Assembly: GCA_034440115.1 (NCBI GenBank)
Contig: JAWXBM010000025.1
Location: forward strand, 1 to 64,000
DNA length: 64,000 nt
Source of the DNA: JAWXBM01 sp034440115
GTDB lineage: Bacteria; Pseudomonadota; Gammaproteobacteria; Xanthomonadales; SZUA-36
Direction: 5' to 3'
Made by a program: the position numbers and the translations under genes. Below, piece by piece: positions 1-10,025 of this stretch. The notes beneath the pieces are model-generated. The model saw only the letters and a program-made list of their open reading frames with translations. It was not told the origin of the DNA and ran no database searches. How positions within the stretch are numbered: position 1 is the stretch's first letter; each line of letters opens with the position of its first letter.

Positions 1-2
1 AA

Positions 3-1346
3 CAGTGGTCGTCGCGTATTACCTTTCTGCTGGCCGCCATCGGTGCAGCCATTGGCCTGGGTAACATCTGGAAGTTTCCTTACATCACTGGCGAAAACGG
101 CGGCAGCGCCTTCGTGTTGGTTTACCTGTTGTGCATCACGTTTGTAGCAATCCCGATTCTGATTGCTGAAATCATGCTGGGCAGGCGAGGACAACAAAGT
201 CCACCCCATGCCGTTGCCATCGTTGCTCGCGAAGAGGGACGTTTCAAGGGCTGGTCGATCATCGGTTGGCTGGGTGTGCTGTCGGCTTATTTGATCATGA
301 CCTATTACAGCGTCATCGCCGGCTGGGCCATGTCGTACATGTTCAAAGCAGGAGCTGGGAATTTCTCTGGTCAGGATGCCGAACGTGTAGGCGCTGAATT
401 CGATGCGCTGTTGGCCGATCCTGTTCAACTCACGATATGGCATGCCATTTTCATGGCGATCACGCTGGTGATTCTGGTGCGTGGTTTGCGCGGCGGTGTT
501 GAGAGCGCGATGAAACTGCTGATGCCTGCGCTGTTTTTGCTGTTGCTGGCCATGGTGGGTTACGCTGCAGTGGAGGGTGACATGAAGGCAGGTTTACACT
601 TCATGTTTGATTTCGACTTATCGGCCATTAACGGCCGGGTTGTGTTGATGGCTATTGGCCATGCTTTTTTCTCCATTGGTGTGGCCATGGGCCTGATGAT
701 GGGTTTCGGCGCTTATCTCGGCAAGGATATTTCCATTGCCAAGTCCGCACTGATTATCTCCGCCATGGATACGCTGGTTGCCTTGCTGGCAGGTATTGCA
801 ATTTTCCCCATCGTATTTGCCAACGGGCTTGATCCGGCCCAAGGTCCTGGTCTGATTTTTGTTACCTTGCCTATCGCCTTCGGTAACATGACCGGCGGGC
901 TCATTTTTGGCACGCTGTTTTTCATTCTGCTGTTTTTTGCAGCATTGACTTCAGCCATTGGTGCCCTCGAGCCGGTTGTAGCATGGGTAGAAGAGCACCG
1001 CGGTATCAATCGCGCGGGTGCAGCCATCATTACCTGCGGCTCTGCATTTGTGCTGGGTATGGGTACTGTGTTTTCCTTCAACCTGTGGGCAGATTGGCAC
1101 CCGCTGGGCTTCATAGAACGCTTCTCAGAAACCGGCTTCTTTGACCTGCTCGACTACCTCACGGCCAATATCATGATGCCGCTCGGGGGAATGTTACTGG
1201 CCTTGTTCGTCGGCTGGCGGGTTTCGCCACAGGCGGTGGCCGAGCATGTGAATATACAGAATCCACTGTTCTTCAAGATTTGGTTCTGGCTGTTGCGCTG
1301 GGTGGTACCGATTTCCATTGCTGGAATATTTATCTCCAATCTTTGA
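3..1346 (+). CDS. Sodium:neurotransmitter symporter (NSS/SNF) family transporter, 5' end outside window
   Basis: Na+-coupled uptake of an amino acid or related amine across the inner membrane. The reading frame is open from base 3, and its first visible residues include the family signature of helix 1, GAAIGLGNIWKFPY (about residues 14-27 of the visible part), which lines the substrate and sodium sites. About ten further hydrophobic segments follow, ending in a helix just before the stop. Some 447 residues are visible, close to the roughly 450 of 11-helix bacterial members, so only a few N-terminal residues are missing. The substrate cannot be told from the sequence. The next gene is a convergent, decayed peptidase, so no operon partner is visible. 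Confidence 0.93.
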   Translation, partial: QWSSRITFLLAAIGAAIGLGNIWKFPYITGENGGSAFVLVYLLCITFVAIPILIAEIMLGRRGQQSPPHAVAIVAREEGRFKGWSIIGWLGVLSAYLIMTYYSVIAGWAMSYMFKAGAGNFSGQDAERVGAEFDALLADPVQLTIWHAIFMAITLVILVRGLRGGVESAMKLLMPALFLLLLAMVGYAAVEGDMKAGLHFMFDFDLSAINGRVVLMAIGHAFFSIGVAMGLMMGFGAYLGKDISIAKSALIISAMDTLVALLAGIAIFPIVFANGLDPAQGPGLIFVTLPIAFGNMTGGLIFGTLFFILLFFAALTSAIGALEPVVAWVEEHRGINRAGAAIITCGSAFVLGMGTVFSFNLWADWHPLGFIERFSETGFFDLLDYLTANIMMPLGGMLLALFVGWRVSPQAVAEHVNIQNPLFFKIWFWLLRWVVPISIAGIFISNL

Positions 1347-1493
1347 ATAATTGCGATCAACCCACTGAGGAAAAGCCCAGTATTTTTGTAATTGGTGGCA
1401 GAAAATAAAAACAAGAAGGCGAATATACATCCGATTAGCCATAAGGCAGCCAAAGCCTTATAGCTACATCGAATACTCTTTGAACTGATAAGG

Positions 1494-3120
1494 TCACTGC
1501 AGCGGCCTAGCGCCGAGTTCAGTAATGTAGCGATCCACCTTGGTTTCCAACACCGGCAATGGCTTGGCACCATCCGATAAAACCACATTGTGGTATTCGC
1601 GAATGTCGAACCGGTCGCCCAGGGCAGCTTCCGCTTTGTGACGTAACTCCCACTGCTTTTCATAACCCAGCCGATAGGCCAGAGCCTGGGCCGGGATGCT
1701 GGTGGAGTAGCGCAAGGTTTCAGAATCGATTTCTGAATCCGACTGGATCACGTATTGGCGCATGTAATCGCGTGCATCCTGCAAAGTCCAGCCCAAAGCA
1801 TTCATGCCGGTATCGACCACCAGGCGCGAGGCCAGGAACATTTCGCCGATATAGCGGCCGTACAGTTCCATTGGACTTTCATACATGCCCATCTCGATTG
1901 CCAGGCTGGCGGCATACTCGGCCCAGCCTTCGGTAAAGGCAGCCACCGAATATTTCTTGCGGAAATCCTGCAGCGCTTCGTTTTCATCTTGGGTTGCTAT
2001 ATGAAAGTGATGACCGGGCAACAGCTCGTGATCGATCAGCGAACCGGCCCAGACCATGCTGCGGGTGGGAAGATCTGAAGCGTTGTAGTTGTAATAGCCG
2101 GTCGGGTCATCCGGGCTGGGCGGATTGTAATAGCCGTAAGTCATGCCCGCTTCCGAGGCCCGCGGCAGGCGGCGTACACCGCAGGCTGCCTTGGGTTGAC
2201 TCTTGAAATATTCGTTCAGTTTCGGTTCGATGCGATGGATGTAATCCATGAATCGATCCTCTACTTCTTCCGGTGATTGGGCGATGAAGGCGGGGTCGGC
2301 CTGGATTTTGAGAATGAATTCCTCTGAAGTGCCTTCAAATCCGAGTTCATTCCGAATAGCTGCCATGCGGGCGGATATGTCAGCCACGGCATCGAGGCCG
2401 CGATCATGAATTTCTTCTGGAGTCAGATTGAGCGTGGTTTGCCGTCTTGAATTCTTCTTGTTGTTCCGCAGACAATGCCGACAGGCGGGAGTCAGCTGGA
2501 ACCAATGCAGCTGGCAATGCGCTGCTCAAGCCCTGCCAGGTAGCCCGGGTGGACGGCAAAGCTGGCTTCGGTAGATAGATGCCCCGTTCAACCTGGCCAT
2601 CGACCTTCAGGATCAATTGATCAATCATGTCGGCCATCTCGTTCACCAACATGATGTAGTGCTCGGCAGCGGCTGGGTTGGTGATCTGCTGGGCGGCCAG
2701 TGCCCGTTTGGCGAATTGGAAATTGTAAGGAGCAAGGTAGGCGGTGATATCGAAGCTCAGCCAGAAATCATCGTCGTTGGCACCGTTTTCTTCCAGTTGC
2801 AGGGCCAGAATTTCGTAAGTGATCAGATCATCGTCGCTAAGTTGTTGCGAGTCGATCTGCAGCAGTTCGTTTCTAAAACGAGCCTGTTTGGCCAGACCAG
2901 CGTGATACTGCCCGAGAGTGAGGTCTTCGAACTTGTCTATAGGCAAGCCTTACTGCAAGCGAAAATAGGTACTGTCCGCTACCGTTGAATCCCAAACTTT
3001 ATCTGCCAGTGCCCGTAGCGCCGATGTCGCTTCCGCACTCGTAATTACCGCTTCAGTTTCTATAGAAGCAGGCCCTGCTGCAGCTACGTTTGGCTCATCA
3101 TTCTGGGAATTCAGGCAGTC
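1494..3120 (-). pseudogene. Decayed DUF885 (HExxPGH) metallopeptidase-like lipoprotein
   Basis: Remains of a DUF885 protein (about 600 residues, usually secreted; putative zinc peptidase). The C-terminal part (1494-2387) keeps the HELLPGHH motif and the downstream EGWAEYA segment. The N-terminal part (2404-2946) carries the family's LTLGQYHAGL region. There are three lesions. An in-frame TAA lies at 2950-2952, and coding resemblance (ADKVWDSTVADSTYFRLQ) continues upstream of it. A frame change occurs near 2440. About 40-45 residues usually found between 'EQQEEFKTA' and 'TTLNLTPEEIH' are missing, so the frame change looks like an out-of-frame deletion. No convincing signal peptide remains upstream. 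The family assignment and missing segment rest on memory of the family. A translated fragment could persist, but an active enzyme is unlikely. Confidence 0.8.
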
Positions 3121-3231
3121 TCCCTGGCCAACTGATCTGGGTTTGAGGAGTGTTGAATCGAATGATATGGCAACATTCAGGTTAGACTTGTTACTCTGGA
3201 ACGTAACTCTGTAAACGGGTAAAAAACAACA

Positions 3232-4542
3232 ATGAACCTGGCAAACCAGATTGACCACAATCCCATGACCCGCTATCAAATGCGGGCCATTGCCGTTTGT
3301 ATGCTGATCAATATGCTCGATGGCTTTGACGTTCTGGTTGTTGCCTTCACTGCAGCGTCGATTGCTGCGGATTGGGATCTGTCAGCAACAGCGATCGGCT
3401 CGTTATTGAGCGCCGGACTGGTTGGCATGACGGTAGGTTCATTGGTTTTGGGGCCGTTGGCTGATCGATTTGGTCGTCGTCCTTTGGTATTGGTCTGTCT
3501 GGTGGTTATGACGGTGGGTATGCTGCTTTCCGCCTTTACCGAAAACGTTGAACAGCTCACGGCAACCCGTTTGCTGACCGGCTTGGGCATCGGTGGAATG
3601 CTCCCCAGCCTCAATACCATAGTTGCTGAGTACTCCTCGCTGCGCTGGCGCAGTTTTTCCGTAAGCATTCTGCAGGCCGGATACCCGGTAGGCGCAACCT
3701 TGGGAGGCTTGATCGCGGCAATTGTCATTTCGCAATATGGCTGGAGGTCCGTTTATGCTCTCGCTGGGTTGGCTTCGGCGCTGATGGTTTTGGTGGTGTG
3801 GCGAGCATTGCCCGAATCACTGGATTACCTTGCTTCGCGTCAGCCACTAAACGCCCTGGATAAAATCAACGATTTGCTCAGGAAGCTGGGGCGCGAGTCC
3901 ATAAGTGCGCTGCCCGAATTGGCCAACAGGGATGGCAAGAAAAAGTCCGGCTACGCCGACATGCTGGCTACTCCAGGCTTATGGAAAACCAGCCTGTTGC
4001 TCAGCCTGGCTTTCTTCATTGTCATGTTCAGTTTTTACTTTGTTCTGAGCTGGACCCCGAAAATACTGGTTGATGCTGGCATGTCCACCAGCCAGGGCAT
4101 ATCGGGGGGTGTGTTGCTGAACATGGGTGGAATTGTGGGCTCGCTGTTGCTGGGCTATGTTTCATCACGTTTGGATATCAGTAAATTAATTGCGGTTTAT
4201 ATGGTGCTCTCCGCGGCTTTAATGGCAGTGTTCGCAAACGTTTCAAGCTTTGATATCACCCTGCAGATGCTTGCGTTGGCGCTCGGTTTCTTTATTTTTG
4301 GCTCGATGGTCGGCCTGTATGCCCTGGCACCTCATTTATATCCGGTGCAAAGCCGATCAGCAGGGCTCAGCATTGCCATTGGCATTGGGCGAATCGGTGG
4401 GGTTACCTCACCCTTGCTGGCCGGCTATCTGTTTGACCATGGCTGGGCACAAGCTGACGGCTTCATTATGTTTGCGATTCCGTTGTTGCTTGCGGCTGTG
4501 GTGGTTATTGCCTTGAAAGCCAAGCCAGTAAAGACGCCATGA
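3232..4542 (+). CDS. MFS transporter, aromatic acid:H+ symporter (AAHS) type
   Basis: Twelve-helix major facilitator of 436 residues, probably proton-coupled uptake of an aromatic or other small organic acid. Helix 1 contains the DGFD motif typical of AAHS members such as PcaK and BenK, and the loop between helices 2 and 3 has GPLADRFGRR, the general MFS signature. A proline-glutamate-rich stretch after helix 6 (RALPES) and the central hydrophilic loop also fit. The start is the ATG at 3232, which lies over the decayed N-terminus of the divergent DUF885 gene. No catabolic genes for aromatic acids are adjacent, so the substrate is open. The gene ends before a repeat-rich spacer. Confidence 0.85.
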   Translation: MNLANQIDHNPMTRYQMRAIAVCMLINMLDGFDVLVVAFTAASIAADWDLSATAIGSLLSAGLVGMTVGSLVLGPLADRFGRRPLVLVCLVVMTVGMLLSAFTENVEQLTATRLLTGLGIGGMLPSLNTIVAEYSSLRWRSFSVSILQAGYPVGATLGGLIAAIVISQYGWRSVYALAGLASALMVLVVWRALPESLDYLASRQPLNALDKINDLLRKLGRESISALPELANRDGKKKSGYADMLATPGLWKTSLLLSLAFFIVMFSFYFVLSWTPKILVDAGMSTSQGISGGVLLNMGGIVGSLLLGYVSSRLDISKLIAVYMVLSAALMAVFANVSSFDITLQMLALALGFFIFGSMVGLYALAPHLYPVQSRSAGLSIAIGIGRIGGVTSPLLAGYLFDHGWAQADGFIMFAIPLLLAAVVVIALKAKPVKTP

Positions 4543-4644
4543 CGGCGTAAGAAAAACGGTCGGGATGAGGTAAGTAAGTAGCCACCATCATGCCATACTT
4601 GCCTACAGGTACGTGGGTAAGGGGCGTAAGCAGGAACGGAAGCT

Positions 4645-4747
4645 TTGATCCGGCATCCATTTCACGTCGTCATTCCGGGCTTGACCGTTATCACCGTCAT
4701 GCCGGACTTGATCCGGCATCCATTTCACGTCGTCATTCCGGGCTTGA
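4645..4747. repeat. Two 40-bp perfect direct repeats of the CATTCCGGGCTTGATCCGG intergenic family
   Basis: Bases 4645-4684 and 4708-4747 are identical over 40 bp. Each contains the palindromic core TTCCGG-GCTTGA(T)-CCGGAA or a variant. This 'gtcattccgggcttgatccgg' motif is a widespread proteobacterial intergenic repeat. Translating it gives 'HSGLDPES'-like peptides, so the short open frame at 4590-4799 is not a gene. Confidence 0.85.
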
Positions 4748-4796
4748 TCCGGAATCCATAATCATCGTGCGATGGGCCCCGGCTCGGAGGCCGGGG

Positions 4797-4901
4797 TGAC
4801 GTAAGAAAAGCGCCCGGGGTGACGTACCAAAAGCGCCCGGGGTGACGTACCAAAAGCACCCGGGGTGACGTACCAAAAGCACCCGGGATGACGTAAGAAA
4901 G
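4797..4901. repeat. 23-bp tandem repeat, about 4.5 units
   Basis: The phase marker TGACGTA occurs at 4797, 4820, 4843, 4866 and 4889, exactly every 23 bases. Each unit reads roughly TGACGTA(C/A)CAAAAGC(G/A)CCCGGGG, and the last unit is diverged. It lies in the 378-bp spacer between two convergent genes (4543-4920), which otherwise holds only the 40-bp repeats. Confidence 0.9.
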
Positions 4902-4920
4902 TAGCAATCGTCATGCCGGA

Positions 4921-6957
4921 CTAAGCGTTACTCATACCGCATTGGTTTTTCAGAAATGCTTCCATGTATTCGAACATGACTTTGTGTTGGCGGTAGTACC
5001 AGGGCAAGCTGTGTGGCATATCCGGGATCAGCTCAAACTGCGCTGGTACTTTATCCTTAACCGCCTTGTAGAAGTTCTCGGCATGCCAGGAAGGTGTGCG
5101 CACATCGCGATCGCCCACGAACAACAGCACCGGGATGTTGGCCTGGTCGACATTTTTCATCGGGTCCATGCCAGTAACCGTGCGGCCTTGTAACAGACGC
5201 TGCAGTCGGTTTTCACTCCAGTTGTTACCCAATTTCGTCAGGTCAGCAACGGGCGCACCGGCAATGGCACATTGGTAGGGGCTGTTGGGCCGCACCACGG
5301 CAGCCACAGCGGCAAATCCCCCGTACGAATAACCGAATATGACCAGCTTATCAGCGTCGGCGATACCTTGTTCTATCAGCCACTTGGCGCCGTCATCTTT
5401 GTCGTTCTGCATTTTCTGGCCCCATTCTTTGTCGCCAGCCAGCCACAACTCCCTTCCGAGGCCAGCACTGCCACGATACTGCGGGCGTAAAACGGCAAAG
5501 CCGCGTGAAGTAAGGAACTGCACAAAACCGGCACCATCCCAACCCATATAGTCTCGCGCCCAAGGTCCACCATGTGGATGGATGACGGTGGGCAGTGGGC
5601 CGTCTTCTTTACTCCAGCCTGCAGGCAAATCCAGGATTCCCTGAATCTTCAAGCCATCTCTGGCGGTGTATGATATCCACTTCTGTTCACCGAGATCGGC
5701 ACTGTCGATCCAGGGCATCTGGCTGCCCAGATTCGTCACGGATTTGCGATCAGTCAACAGGTGGTAGGCAGTGGGGCTTTGTGCGCTGGAAGTGGTGAAC
5801 AGCACTTTGGAAAGCCCGTTGTTGTAGTCAGTAATGTTTACCATCTTGCCGGGAAAGGCTTGTTTCAGTCCTTCATGAATGGAACGCATGTCGGAATCGA
5901 CATAGGTCGCTTCTCTGGAAGGGCCATCGACAGTGAAACCCAGCAATACATTGAAGTTGCTTTCCTGGTTACCAAAAATCAGGCTGCCTATGGAGTACTG
6001 TGGGTGTGCAACCAACTGTTCAGCGTCAAACTTGCGGGTTTTGGGGTCATACAACCACGCCTGTACCAAGTCCGAAAACTTGTCGGTGAGAATGTAGTAC
6101 TTGCCGGTAGCGTCATCGACACCCGCAACCACCATGGAATAACGTTCGTGCAGTAGCGTGGTGAGCGCATCATGCACTTCGAAATCACCGGTCTGCTCAT
6201 TGAGAATAAGCACCCGCTGCTCATAGTCGTTATTGCCAACGGATACTAATTCGGTGCGGATTAGCAATTTGCCGTCGCGCGGATGGAACAAAGCAGGTTG
6301 CTCCGATCGGCCGCCCCGCATCAGCAATTCTGTATCACCATTTTCCAGATTGTAGAGAAAGTAGTCGGCCTGGAAATTAAGGCCATCAAGACGTTGAATG
6401 ATTACCTTCTTTGGCTCCAACGGCAGGGTGTTCACCAAAGAGGCGCTGCCGGCTATTTCCAGGCATTGTTCCGTTTGTTCGCTGACACCAAATTTTCTTG
6501 AACTGCCATCGGTAAAGGCTTCCTTGAAGTCCGTTTGTTTACCATCGGTTAAATAGACCTTGTTGATAAAGGTGGCAGTAGAACCAATCGTCTTGCCTTC
6601 ACCGCAGCCGGCTAAAGACCCGGTCCATTCCTGACGGGCAGCAACCAGAAAGCGGTCAGCCTTCAGGGCATTGGTACCGATAAACTTCATCTTGTCACCA
6701 CTGGGGGTGACAACAGGACCTTTGTCCATGTTTTCGAGGTCCCAGGTGGCCAGGGCAGTGTCTGTATTGTTGCTGCCAGGCGCGGCTACCAGTGCGGCAA
6801 GCTGTTTGCCATCTGCGCTCATCGATACAGAAGCGATGGCCGGTAATCGCGATAACGAGTCTATAGGTATGGGGCTGGCGGAGGCGGCTGTTGTGGCCAA
6901 AGCCGGGGCAAGCGCCAGAGTCAAAGCCAACATGCGTGTGGTGATTTTTAAAAGCAT
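4921..6957 (-). CDS. S9 family peptidase (prolyl oligopeptidase-like), secreted
   Basis: Serine peptidase of 678 residues that would cleave small peptides after export. Residues 1-27 form a signal peptide ending in ASA. An N-terminal beta-propeller-like half is followed by an alpha/beta-hydrolase domain. The nucleophile is in GYSYGGFA (Ser544), with Asp618 in VGDRDVRTP and His649 in DMPHSLPW completing the triad by my count. Upstream, HPHGGPW is the usual oxyanion-region motif of S9C-type enzymes. The gene stands alone between the repeat spacer and a co-directional TonB-dependent receptor gene. That receptor gene ends in a strong terminator (7047-7079), so the peptidase has its own promoter, and its role in peptide use is only an inference from the neighbour. 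Confidence 0.92.
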   Translation of the reverse strand: MLLKITTRMLALTLALAPALATTAASASPIPIDSLSRLPAIASVSMSADGKQLAALVAAPGSNNTDTALATWDLENMDKGPVVTPSGDKMKFIGTNALKADRFLVAARQEWTGSLAGCGEGKTIGSTATFINKVYLTDGKQTDFKEAFTDGSSRKFGVSEQTEQCLEIAGSASLVNTLPLEPKKVIIQRLDGLNFQADYFLYNLENGDTELLMRGGRSEQPALFHPRDGKLLIRTELVSVGNNDYEQRVLILNEQTGDFEVHDALTTLLHERYSMVVAGVDDATGKYYILTDKFSDLVQAWLYDPKTRKFDAEQLVAHPQYSIGSLIFGNQESNFNVLLGFTVDGPSREATYVDSDMRSIHEGLKQAFPGKMVNITDYNNGLSKVLFTTSSAQSPTAYHLLTDRKSVTNLGSQMPWIDSADLGEQKWISYTARDGLKIQGILDLPAGWSKEDGPLPTVIHPHGGPWARDYMGWDGAGFVQFLTSRGFAVLRPQYRGSAGLGRELWLAGDKEWGQKMQNDKDDGAKWLIEQGIADADKLVIFGYSYGGFAAVAAVVRPNSPYQCAIAGAPVADLTKLGNNWSENRLQRLLQGRTVTGMDPMKNVDQANIPVLLFVGDRDVRTPSWHAENFYKAVKDKVPAQFELIPDMPHSLPWYYRQHKVMFEYMEAFLKNQCGMSNA

Positions 6958-7046
6958 GGAAAGATTCTCTTAGCTGCGGAATTAAACACCAGCGGTAATA
7001 ATACTACCTTAAGGCTCGTGAATATCTTGTGAGAATTTTTACTCTG

Positions 7047-7079
7047 CAAAAAAACAAGCGGCGCTGAAGCGCCGCTTGT
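7047..7079 (-). terminator. Rho-independent terminator of the TonB-dependent receptor gene
   Basis: A perfect 11-bp stem (7054-7064 with 7069-7079) has a 4-base loop. On the minus strand the stem is followed at once by a run of T residues. It lies 25 bases beyond the stop of the receptor gene. Confidence 0.93.
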
Positions 7080-7103
7080 GGTCTTACGCGGCAGAGCGAA
7101 CTA

Positions 7104-10025
7104 TCAAAAGCGGAAGTTGACTCGTGCAAAGATGCGGCGACCCAACAGGTCGTACTGGCTGGCAGACACCGGCACGTTACCACGTGGGGTGCTGTATCCA
7201 GAACCGGTAGAAACCAGGTCAGGTGCCTCGTCCAGCACGTTGTTCACGCCCAGCAATACGTCCCACTTGTCTTGCTGATAGAACACAGACAGGTTGTGAT
7301 AGAGCACTGCGTCCATGGTGATATCGCGACGGGCATTGGGATAGCCAAAATAGGTAAATATCTCGTTGGCGACGTCCTTGCTGTCGGTTTCTGAAACATA
7401 TTGCATGAACCAGGTTACCCGCCAATCGTTCTTGTTCCAGTAGCTGCGGATATTGGCGACGTTTTCCGGGCTGCCGATTTGGCCAGCGAAATCAGTTTCA
7501 TCAAAACCTGAAGTTTGACCCAGGTCAAACAACTGTTGGCGGTTTTCGATGGTCCAGGTGCTCTGCGCTTCAACACCCAGGGTGCCAAAGTTAAAGTCAT
7601 GATTCCACACCACGGTCAGGTCTACACCACGAACACGTTGCTTGTTCACGTTAACGAATGAATCCAGAACTTCCAGGATGTTGTAGGGCTCTGCAGGGTC
7701 GCTGCCAGGAGCACGAGTGAACAGATCGCAGAAGGCGTTGGGGAAGTTTTCACCTGAGTAGCAACCGCCAATGATGCTGGTAGCGCCCAACTGGGAAATC
7801 TGATCACTTACCGTGAAGTCAAAATAGTCCGCTGCGACGGTGATGTCAGCAAACTCAGGAGTGAAAACGAAACCAGCGGTGAACGCTTTGGATGTTTCCG
7901 GCTCGAGGTTGTCCACACCACCGCCTGAAATAACCAGTGCCGAAGAGCCCACGCCGGCGTAGTCGATAGGGATACCCGCGGCATCACAGTTGCGGCGGAT
8001 ATTCTCATTGGTGCTCTCGCCCCAAGTGATGCATGGGTCGATAGCGAGCTGGCCAAGGAAGCCCGTCTGGTTGCCCAGGTATTGTTCGAACAGCGCAGGA
8101 GCACGGAAGGAAGTACCGACAGTGCTGCGCAGGCGCAAGATGGGGTTAATCTGCCAGCTCAGACCCGATTTCCAAACGAGGTCGCTGCCGCCGTCTTTGT
8201 AATCAAAGCCGCGTATTGACAGGTTCAGGGTGATGTTTTCCGCACCAGCGCGACCAGACATCAGCGGAATGTCCGCTTCCAGAAAGGCCTCGACCACATC
8301 ATTGCTACCTTTGGTTGTGATGGCTGAAGACTGGCCCCACAAATCACCATTCTGCGATGCCGGTGGCGGCTGGTCATCGATGCTGAAATTGCGGTATTCA
8401 AGGCCGAACGCGGTGCCTACGGTACCGGCTGGCAGTTCCATCAGGTCACCCGTGATGATACCTACCCACTGGACCTGATCATAAATGGTATTGCCGGTTT
8501 CTGTGATGCCGATCGCGTCGATCAGAGACTGCATGTCAGTGCCATTCAAAATTCCTGGGGAGAAATAGTCAACCTGTGGGGCATCGTCATCAAAGAAGAT
8601 GTCACCTGAGCGTGAGGCCAAAATGCCGTTGCTGGTGTAGTCACCATCCGAATAGGAGTAGGAAGCATAAGTCTGCCAGCTCCAGTAACTCTTGGTGGGC
8701 AATTCGCCTTGCAAGCCCATGGTGAAGTAATAGAAATCAACTTCAACATCGGTATTTGATGGGTACGGCATAATCGGCCTCGAACGTGCAAATGGCGCGG
8801 TGAAGTCTGGATCATTGGCATAAGGAAAGAACTCCGCGCTGGTTACCGTCGGGAAGAACTGACGCCAGTTCCTGGCTTCGGTTTTACGATTGTTGTAAAG
8901 AAAATCCGCATCAAAATCCACGCCGCCCCAGAAATCAAAAGAGTAATCCGCGGTTGCGTAAACGTTAATCCGCTCAAGACGGTTGATGGCAGATTCGCTT
9001 TCCAGGAAATCGCTGTTCAGCACGTCTTCGTATGCAGCCTGGCCAGTTCCACCTGGACCATAGTTCGGGTTGACGCGCGGGCGATAACCGGGAATGGGCC
9101 CAATGGTGACGCCATTCGGTGAAGGAATAAACCGTTGTCCGGTTAGGTCATTGAGAATTGTGTTGGTGTAAAGGTTGTTACAACCACTCAACGGGGTACC
9201 GGCAGTGATAGAACGGTCTTCGCGGTCAATACGCTGACCTTCTTCATTCCATACACGATCCTCGAAGCAATTCAGGAAATCGCGATCACCCACCTGCAAG
9301 GCTTCACGCAGGTCCCACTGAGCCGAAACCGTGAAGGCACCTTTGTCGGTATTGAAACCGGTGATAGCACCAACGCGATACAGTTCGCCACCGCCATCCA
9401 GCGGAACTTCAGCCAGAGCAGTGAGTTCAGTGTCATCGACGGTCCGGCGGGTGATGATGTTGGCTACACCCGCAACAGCATCAGAACCGTAAATGGAGGA
9501 ACTACCGTCCAGTACCAATTCAAAGCGTTGCACGGCAATTTCCGGAATGTTGTTCAGGTCAACCGAGTTCACTTCACCACGGGTACCACTTCCACCGGGA
9601 CGACGACCATTCAACAATACCAGCGAGCGGGCAGCGCCCAAGCCACGCAGGTCGAGAGTTCGTACGCCAGTGCCGCCCTGAATAACGAAACCATTAAACT
9701 GGTTATTCAGTTGGGTAGTGCCAGCAGCTACCGTGCTGCTCTGCAACATTTCCGCTACGCTCAACTGGCCAGCCTGGAATTGAGACTCGGCCGTAATGAT
9801 TTGCATGGGTGATGTTGACGTAAATTCCTCTCGTCTAATCAAAGAGCCAGTGACCACTACGCGGTCAAGTGCTGCTACGTCATCTTCTTCTTCTTCAGTG
9901 GTTGTATCAGCGTCACTATCCGCGTCGCTGTCGGTATCCTGCGCCCATGCGACGAGCACCTGTGTGCTCAGGCATAAAGCCAGTAGGTATTTGGTTAGAC
10001 CGAGGGTTTTTGATTCGGCTGACAT
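7104..10025 (-). CDS. TonB-dependent outer-membrane receptor (973 aa)
   Basis: Outer-membrane active transporter. A signal peptide ends near AWAQ (residue 29) and is followed by an acidic Asp/Glu-rich stretch. Next come a TonB box-like VVVTGS segment and a plug domain with the LDLRGLGAARSLVLLNGRR motif and SSSIYGSDAVAGVANIITR. The long beta-barrel ends in ARVNFRF with a terminal aromatic residue. The plug motifs match the large receptors for carbohydrates, peptides or other bulky substrates common in marine gammaproteobacteria rather than classical siderophore receptors, but the ligand is not visible. The gene has a clear terminator and a 520-bp upstream spacer. The secreted S9 peptidase lies downstream on the same strand and may act on the same class of substrate. 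Confidence 0.93.
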   Translation of the reverse strand: MSAESKTLGLTKYLLALCLSTQVLVAWAQDTDSDADSDADTTTEEEEDDVAALDRVVVTGSLIRREEFTSTSPMQIITAESQFQAGQLSVAEMLQSSTVAAGTTQLNNQFNGFVIQGGTGVRTLDLRGLGAARSLVLLNGRRPGGSGTRGEVNSVDLNNIPEIAVQRFELVLDGSSSIYGSDAVAGVANIITRRTVDDTELTALAEVPLDGGGELYRVGAITGFNTDKGAFTVSAQWDLREALQVGDRDFLNCFEDRVWNEEGQRIDREDRSITAGTPLSGCNNLYTNTILNDLTGQRFIPSPNGVTIGPIPGYRPRVNPNYGPGGTGQAAYEDVLNSDFLESESAINRLERINVYATADYSFDFWGGVDFDADFLYNNRKTEARNWRQFFPTVTSAEFFPYANDPDFTAPFARSRPIMPYPSNTDVEVDFYYFTMGLQGELPTKSYWSWQTYASYSYSDGDYTSNGILASRSGDIFFDDDAPQVDYFSPGILNGTDMQSLIDAIGITETGNTIYDQVQWVGIITGDLMELPAGTVGTAFGLEYRNFSIDDQPPPASQNGDLWGQSSAITTKGSNDVVEAFLEADIPLMSGRAGAENITLNLSIRGFDYKDGGSDLVWKSGLSWQINPILRLRSTVGTSFRAPALFEQYLGNQTGFLGQLAIDPCITWGESTNENIRRNCDAAGIPIDYAGVGSSALVISGGGVDNLEPETSKAFTAGFVFTPEFADITVAADYFDFTVSDQISQLGATSIIGGCYSGENFPNAFCDLFTRAPGSDPAEPYNILEVLDSFVNVNKQRVRGVDLTVVWNHDFNFGTLGVEAQSTWTIENRQQLFDLGQTSGFDETDFAGQIGSPENVANIRSYWNKNDWRVTWFMQYVSETDSKDVANEIFTYFGYPNARRDITMDAVLYHNLSVFYQQDKWDVLLGVNNVLDEAPDLVSTGSGYSTPRGNVPVSASQYDLLGRRIFARVNFRF

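Noticed and set aside
713..1114. Minus-strand frames inside the NSS gene and similar long opposite-strand frames elsewhere (for example 15256-15929, 47427-48143)
   Set aside because: They are shadows of well-supported genes in the opposite or alternative frame and have no likeness to known proteins.
1441..1461. 7-bp hairpin after the NSS transporter gene as terminator
   Set aside because: There is no T-run on either strand and the stem is weak.
4590..4799. 69-codon open frame on the + strand
   Set aside because: It is a translation of the 40-bp intergenic repeats (HSGLDPES-type peptides), not a gene.
4797..4901. CRISPR array
   Set aside because: The units are contiguous 23-bp tandem repeats without unique spacers, and no cas genes are present.
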